The notes under the pieces are model-generated. The model worked only from the letters and a program-made list of their open reading frames with translations, did no database searches and had not been told where the DNA came from. The position numbers and the translations under genes are program-made. DNA of 64,000 nucleotides, taken from assembly GCF_003260125.1 (NCBI RefSeq), contig NZ_QHKO01000005.1, positions 1 to 64,000 on the forward strand, read 5' to 3'. Numbering within the stretch: the stretch's first letter is position 1; the number at the start of each line of letters is the position of its first letter. Shown here piece by piece: positions 59,853 to 64,000 of this stretch. Source of the stretch: Lujinxingia litoralis. GTDB taxonomy: Bacteria > Myxococcota_A > Bradymonadia > Bradymonadales > Bradymonadaceae.

Positions 59853-60353
59853 TCAGGCCGGGCGAAACACCGGTTTGAGCCAGACCTTGAACTCCTCGCT
59901 CCCCAGGCGCAGGAGATCGCCGTGGGCCAGGGCCAGGGGCGCGCGCACCCGTTTGCCATTGATGTAGGTGCCGTTGGTGCTGGCGGAGTCCTGAAGTATC
60001 ACCCGGCCGTTGCGGCAGATCACAATGGCGTGGTTCCAGGAGATCGCCGGGCGGCGGATCACGATGTCGTTGTTGCCGCCGGCGCCGATGGTGTTGTCGC
60101 CTTCGTTCAGGGCAAATTGTTGCGGGTTTGTGTTGAGCTCATAGAGGTAGCCCAACACCGACTCACCGCTCTCCACCGGGGGCTCAAAGGTGGGGCGGTG
60201 AGCGACCTTGAGGGCGCCTCCGCAGAGGCCACAGAAGAGGGCGTCGCTGGGGTAGAAGCGCTGGCAGGGCTCGCATTTTTGCACCGAGCTACCGCAGTAG
60301 GCGCAGAAGCGGGCGTCGGAGGGGATCTGGCGGGCGCAAACCGGGCACGTCAT
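59853..60353 (-). CDS. double zinc-ribbon plus FHA domain protein
   Basis: A 166-residue protein. Two zinc ribbons are visible: Cys3/Cys6/Cys17/Cys20 and Cys27/Cys30/Cys41/Cys44. An FHA domain follows (about 75-160) with its phosphothreonine-binding signatures: NTIGAGGNNDIVI, SWNHA and STNGTYING. FHA domains read Ser/Thr kinase signals, common in myxobacteria-like genomes. ATG 60353 is preferred to TTG 60377. The kinase or partner is not in the window. Confidence 0.85.
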   Translation of the reverse strand: MTCPVCARQIPSDARFCAYCGSSVQKCEPCQRFYPSDALFCGLCGGALKVAHRPTFEPPVESGESVLGYLYELNTNPQQFALNEGDNTIGAGGNNDIVIRRPAISWNHAIVICRNGRVILQDSASTNGTYINGKRVRAPLALAHGDLLRLGSEEFKVWLKPVFRPA

Positions 60354-60480
60354 GAGAGCTAACCGCGTCGAAAGCAATGGAAACGACTACGATAAGATGG
60401 TGAGGCACGCGCAGATGATGCGTCGTGCCAGATCTGGTTGTGCCACAGGGGGAGAGCGAACAAAAGCGCCGGCGCGCTTC

Positions 60481-61275
60481 TCAGACGCGGAGGGCGTTTT
60501 GAAGCTCGTGGTGGAGCGCGCCGTTGGATGCCAGGATGCTCGGGCCATCGACGTGATAGGGGGCGCCCTCAATGTCGGTGATCTTGCCGCCGGCGCATTC
60601 CACCAGCAGGTAGCCGGCACCGGTATCCCAGGGGCTGAGTCCGTACTCCCAGAAGGCGTCGATGCGTCCGCAGGCCACGTAGGCCAGATCGATGGCCGCT
60701 GAGCCCAGGCGGCGGACTCCTCGGCTGGAGCGGGTCAGGTGCACGAACTGTTCGATGGCTCGCTCAAAGACCTCGCCACGGCCCGAGGGGAATCCGGTGA
60801 CGAGGACGGCGTTGGCGACCCGATCACAGGAGCTGACGTCGATGGGCTCTCCGTTGAGCAGGGCGGGCATGCCCCGGCGCGCGCTGAAGAGTTCGTCGCG
60901 GTTGGGTTCGTAGATCACGCCAACGACGGTCTGGCCATCGACCTGCAGGGCGATCGAGACGCAGTAGAGGGGGATGCCCATGGCGAAGTTGGCGGTGCCG
61001 TCGATGGGATCGATCAGCCAGCGACGAGAACCGGTATTCTGCGAGGCGTCTTCACCCGGGGTGACGCCGTATTCTTCGCCGAGGATGGCGTCGCCGGGGA
61101 AGTGCTCGCGAATCGCGGCCGTGATGAGCTGCTCGCTGCTGCGGTCGACATTGGTGACCAGATCGTTGGGGGCTTTGATGGAGACTTCCATGTGGCGGGC
61201 GCGTTCGCGCAGCACATGGAGGCCGGCCTGGCGGGCGATGGACTCGGCGACGCGAAGCTCTTGATGAAAGCTCAT
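60481..61275 (-). CDS. inositol-monophosphatase family phosphatase (SuhB-like)
   Basis: A 264-residue Mg-dependent phosphatase. The three metal-site blocks are intact: GEEYG (Glu67/Glu68), DPIDGTANF (Asp89, Asp92) and WDTGAG near 216. Length and motifs match SuhB and related inositol-1-phosphatases, which hydrolyse inositol phosphate or related sugar phosphates; some also bind NusA. It stands alone on the reverse strand between the FHA gene and the serine hydrolase. Confidence 0.88.
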   Translation of the reverse strand: MSFHQELRVAESIARQAGLHVLRERARHMEVSIKAPNDLVTNVDRSSEQLITAAIREHFPGDAILGEEYGVTPGEDASQNTGSRRWLIDPIDGTANFAMGIPLYCVSIALQVDGQTVVGVIYEPNRDELFSARRGMPALLNGEPIDVSSCDRVANAVLVTGFPSGRGEVFERAIEQFVHLTRSSRGVRRLGSAAIDLAYVACGRIDAFWEYGLSPWDTGAGYLLVECAGGKITDIEGAPYHVDGPSILASNGALHHELQNALRV

Positions 61276-61318
61276 GGTGACACTCCTGAGGTGAGGTGAC
61301 CCGGCGAGGGGCGATGAA

Positions 61319-62479
61319 TCAGGCGATGGCCGGCGCGATGACTGCCTCCTGAAAGGCGATGCGGGCCTCTTTAATAAGGGCGTTGTCGCGGGTGGGGTAG
61401 ACCCGATTGGTCAGCAGCACGCTGACGATCCCGCGGTGACGCTCGATCCAGATCGAGGTGCCGGTAAACCCCAGGTGGCCCACGGTGTGTTCGGGGGCGA
61501 AACCGCGTCCGGCGCTGGAGCGCTCGCCGCTGGGGGTGTCCCAGCCGCCGCGGTGGTGGCCGCCGGCCATGGCGGCGTCTGGGGACCAGGCTGCGTGCAG
61601 GGTGGGGCGGCTGACCAGTGCGTGCTCGGGGGCTTGGCCCTGGTCGATGGCGAGTAGATGTTGGCCAAAGCGCAGCAGATCGTCGGCGGTGGAGAAGACG
61701 CCGGCGTGGCAGGAGACGCCGCCGAGGATGTCGGTGTTCTCGTCGTGAACGCTGCCGAGGACCAGGCCGCCGCGGAGCTCGCAACGTTCGGTGGCGACAG
61801 CCTCGGTGATGGGGGCATCTCCGGCGGTTCGGTCGACGTAGTCGGTGTGCGTGAGCGCCAGCGGGGCAAAGATGCGCTGGCGGGCCAGGCGAGCCAGGGG
61901 CGCCTCGAAGATCGTTTCCAGCACGGCGGCCAGCAGAATGTAACCCAGGTCGGAGTAGGCGTAGGTGTGGCCGGGGACATCGGTCAGGGGCGTGCGACAG
62001 ATGCGGGTGAGCACCGCGTGGCGGGTGTCTCGGGCGCGCTCCGGGGAGGGGGCCAGCGGGTACTCCAGGTAGTATTTATGCCAGGCAGGCAGGCCGGTGG
62101 TGTGGTTGAGCAGGTGCAGCAACGTGGCCTGAGCGGCGCGTGGGTCGGGGTGGTCACGCCAGGGAGCGTAGAGTTCGCCCAGAGGGGTGTGCCAGTCGGC
62201 CAGGCCCTGGTCGATGGCCTGCATGGCGAGGGTGGCGCCTACGAGTGCTTTGGTGACGCTGGCGATGTCAAAGGGGGTGTCCAGTTCGACCGGGCGGCCC
62301 TCGGGCTCAAAGGAGGTGCAGCCCAGCGCCCGGCGAAAGAGCACGCAGTCGTGGTGTCCGACCGCGGCCTGGGCGGCGCTACAGGCATGGGTGCGACCAA
62401 TGGCGCTCAGGGAGGGGGCTACGGCAGTGCGCAGCGCCTGGTCGAGGTGCTCGGGGGCGGGGGGGAACGCGCGGGTCAC
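61319..62479 (-). CDS. beta-lactamase-family serine hydrolase
   Basis: A 386-residue class-C beta-lactamase/DD-peptidase-like hydrolase. The nucleophile motif is Ser74-Val-Thr-Lys77 (DIASVTKAL), the second motif Tyr175-Ser-Asp177 (YSDLGY), and the third is the esterase-type HLGFTGT. No obvious signal peptide. Start GTG 62479 with AAGGAG upstream. It follows the LD-carboxypeptidase gene by 10 bases, suggesting both handle peptidoglycan fragments in recycling; an esterase or D-aminopeptidase activity is also possible. Confidence 0.85.
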   Translation of the reverse strand: MTRAFPPAPEHLDQALRTAVAPSLSAIGRTHACSAAQAAVGHHDCVLFRRALGCTSFEPEGRPVELDTPFDIASVTKALVGATLAMQAIDQGLADWHTPLGELYAPWRDHPDPRAAQATLLHLLNHTTGLPAWHKYYLEYPLAPSPERARDTRHAVLTRICRTPLTDVPGHTYAYSDLGYILLAAVLETIFEAPLARLARQRIFAPLALTHTDYVDRTAGDAPITEAVATERCELRGGLVLGSVHDENTDILGGVSCHAGVFSTADDLLRFGQHLLAIDQGQAPEHALVSRPTLHAAWSPDAAMAGGHHRGGWDTPSGERSSAGRGFAPEHTVGHLGFTGTSIWIERHRGIVSVLLTNRVYPTRDNALIKEARIAFQEAVIAPAIA

Positions 62480-62489
62480 ACGTACTCCT

Positions 62490-63434
62490 TCAGGTCAGGA
62501 TGGTCAGGCGGCCTTCGGTGGCGTTGAGTTCGGCCGGAGCGCCGAAGGGGAGCGCCAGGTTGGGGCTGCGGTGGCCCACCGGGGCGCCCACGACCACCGG
62601 GCATTCGAACTCACTGGCAAGCGCGGCCAGGTAGTCGTCGACCTGACTATCGGCGACATAGACGCCGGCGGCGTCGGCGAAGTCGCCCAGCACCAGGCCG
62701 GCGATCTTCTGGCCCCGGGTCGACATGCGCAGAGCGGTCAACATGCGGTCGACGCGGTAATCGACCTCGCCGACGTCTTCCACCACCAGCACCGCCCCGT
62801 CGAGGGGCGGGCAGTAAGGGCTGGAGAGCTGGTGAACGAGGACGCAGAGGTTTCCGCCCAACAGGGGGCCGCGCGCCACGCCGGGGTGCACGGTGCGCAT
62901 CCCTTCGAGGGACCAGGGCGCGGGGCGTTCGCCAAAGAGGAGCGCGCGCAGGTGCTCCAGAGAGCCTTGGGGTTCGTCGCGGTGGAGCGCAAAACTCTTG
63001 AGCACCGGTCCATGCCAGGTCTGCAGGCGGAGGTTGCCGGCCAGGTGCAGGTGAAGCGCGGTGATGTCGCTGAACCCCACCAGATGGCGAGGCTGCGCCC
63101 GTACATCGAGTTGCGCGATCCGGGGGAGGATGCGCTGGGAGCCGTAGCCTCCGCGAGAGCAGAAGATCGCCCGGCACTGTGGCGCGCGCCAGGCGTTGAG
63201 GAAGGCCCGCGCGCGGGCCTCGTCGTCGCCGGCCAGGTAGTCGGCCGGGGGGCGGCGAGCGTAGACGGAGGGATCGACCACCACGTCAAGGCCCCAGGCC
63301 TGGAGGGTGGCGATGCCTTCTTCCAGGAGCTCCGGGATCACGGGGCCGGCCGGGCTGACCACATGGACCTGGTCCCCGCGCTGGAGGGGGGCGGGGTGAA
63401 TCAGCGGGAGAGAATCGTGGGATGTGCTCGTCAA
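62490..63434 (-). CDS. LD-carboxypeptidase (S66 family)
   Basis: A 314-residue cytoplasmic LD-carboxypeptidase that releases the terminal D-Ala from murein tetrapeptides during recycling. The catalytic triad is visible: Ser122 (GFSDITALH), Glu219 (VVEDVGE) and His288 (GHRSPN). GDQVHVVSPAG and SRGGYGSQRILP are further S66 hallmarks. Start TTG 63434 overlaps the stop of the upstream DUF3108 gene; there is no nearby ATG. It is in an operon with the downstream serine hydrolase. Confidence 0.88.
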   Translation of the reverse strand: MTSTSHDSLPLIHPAPLQRGDQVHVVSPAGPVIPELLEEGIATLQAWGLDVVVDPSVYARRPPADYLAGDDEARARAFLNAWRAPQCRAIFCSRGGYGSQRILPRIAQLDVRAQPRHLVGFSDITALHLHLAGNLRLQTWHGPVLKSFALHRDEPQGSLEHLRALLFGERPAPWSLEGMRTVHPGVARGPLLGGNLCVLVHQLSSPYCPPLDGAVLVVEDVGEVDYRVDRMLTALRMSTRGQKIAGLVLGDFADAAGVYVADSQVDDYLAALASEFECPVVVGAPVGHRSPNLALPFGAPAELNATEGRLTILT

Positions 63435-64000
63435 GCGCCCTGTCCTGGCTTGTAATGAATCAGTACGGCTTCGCCGGCGCCCAGCGGGGTGTTGATGGTG
63501 ACGCGCACCGGAATGAGGTTGGCGTCGCGGCTGAGCCAGAGGCTGCCACTGTGGCGGGCTTCCTCGCGCATGGCGACGCGGGGGGCGCTGCGTTCGCCGC
63601 GGTCGGCGTCGATGGCACCGCGGTCAGCGTCCATGATGTGCCGGACGAAGTCCAGCCGGTAGGTGTGGAACCAGCCCAGGGGGGTGAGAATGTCTTCGCG
63701 CGCGGCGACCTCGACATCGAGCCTGCTCAGCAGCCAGCCATCGTAGATGTAGAAGCTGAAGCGCTGGCCGGGTTCGAGCTGAGGCTGGCTGCGGAGCTCA
63801 TAGAGCCAGGTGAGCATATCGTGGGTGCGCTCAGGGATCGCTGTGCGCAGGCGACTCTTGCGCTCGTTGCGGTGTCGCTCCACCCGGGCTTCGAAGGAGG
63901 GGTGGTGGTAGTCGACGTTGTAGACGCGCGTCTGGCCCCGTTCCTCAAAGCGTTTCTCGGTGCGCCAGGGGCGGAAGCTGACCGGGTCGAGGTAGGTGTT
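63431..64000 (-). CDS. DUF3108-family protein, 5' end outside the window
   Basis: The frame is open from the window edge at 64000 to TGA at 63433-63431, at least 189 residues. It reads NTYLDPVSFRPWRTEKRFEE... then DMLTWLYELRSQP, FSFYIYDGWLLSRLDVEVAA, and ends INTPLGAGEAVLIHYK. These are DUF3108 signatures, an exported beta-rich family of unknown function, often in outer-membrane contexts. A GTG at 63883 is internal and not the true start. Its stop overlaps the TTG start of the LD-carboxypeptidase gene. Confidence 0.8.
   Translation of the reverse strand, partial: NTYLDPVSFRPWRTEKRFEERGQTRVYNVDYHHPSFEARVERHRNERKSRLRTAIPERTHDMLTWLYELRSQPQLEPGQRFSFYIYDGWLLSRLDVEVAAREDILTPLGWFHTYRLDFVRHIMDADRGAIDADRGERSAPRVAMREEARHSGSLWLSRDANLIPVRVTINTPLGAGEAVLIHYKPGQGA

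Overview
The window is about 64 kb of high-GC, gene-dense bacterial DNA. It carries many lipoproteins with Cys-rich modules, an inner- and outer-membrane (Gram-negative) gene set including a Pal/OmpA lipoprotein, a CpoB-like protein and a porin, and a small bacterial SRP RNA. It also has nrfHA, a bacterial alpha-2-macroglobulin, a metzincin with a sorting-tail-like C-terminus, and repeat lipoproteins. This mix fits a deltaproteobacterial-type lineage, most like the Bradymonadales/Myxococcota-like marine bacteria. That placement is an inference from gene content; no rRNA is present.

Layout. 0.2-9 kb: a small cupin, a remnant of a reverse-strand gene, a Suppressor-of-fused protein, then a giant multicopper-oxidase lipoprotein translationally coupled to a beta-propeller partner. 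9-15.4 kb: small lipoproteins, an ORF with an in-frame TGA, nrfHA (reverse), an LDL-receptor-A-like lipoprotein, and hemW. 15.6-24.2 kb: alpha-2-macroglobulin, a cupin lacking metal ligands, a Rossmann NAD(P)-binding protein, and a solitary Thi5/NMT1-family protein. 24.6-30.9 kb: M32 carboxypeptidase with a coupled unknown gene, a LysM-MepA murein endopeptidase, then a tightly coupled SRPBCC / TrpB-like / TrpA-like trio in which both synthase subunits have lost catalytic residues. 30.9-40.4 kb: a large MscS channel, two small secreted PsbP-like proteins, parvulin plus matrixin, a VWA protein, a PHP phosphoesterase, and dinB. 40.5-48.5 kb: a repeat lipoprotein, and a reverse operon of porin, PHP-domain lipoprotein and EF-hand protein.

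49.0-50.5 kb is an RNA island. It holds four serine tRNAs (TGA, GCT, CGA, GGA) and tRNA-Arg(ACG). The A34 deaminase gene tadA lies among them, just after its own substrate tRNA and a terminator, and the 4.5S SRP RNA follows. Next comes a cobalamin riboswitch in front of two coupled lipoproteins of unknown function. From 52.2 kb to the end: thrS without a TGS domain, a DsbA-like lipoprotein, a cytochrome c lipoprotein, a 42-bp minisatellite, a Pal/CpoB/TPR block, an FHA-zinc ribbon protein, a SuhB-type phosphatase, a serine hydrolase, an LD-carboxypeptidase, and a DUF3108 gene cut by the window end.

Best candidates for undescribed biology: (1) the SRPBCC-TrpB*-TrpA* cassette, full-length but missing the PLP lysine (Cys88) and the alpha-subunit Asp60 (His60); (2) the B12-riboswitch lipoprotein pair; (3) the triplicated multicopper oxidase whose single copper cluster must be built from half of unit 1 and half of unit 2. 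Minisatellites with 42-44 bp periods occur in three separate intergenic regions.
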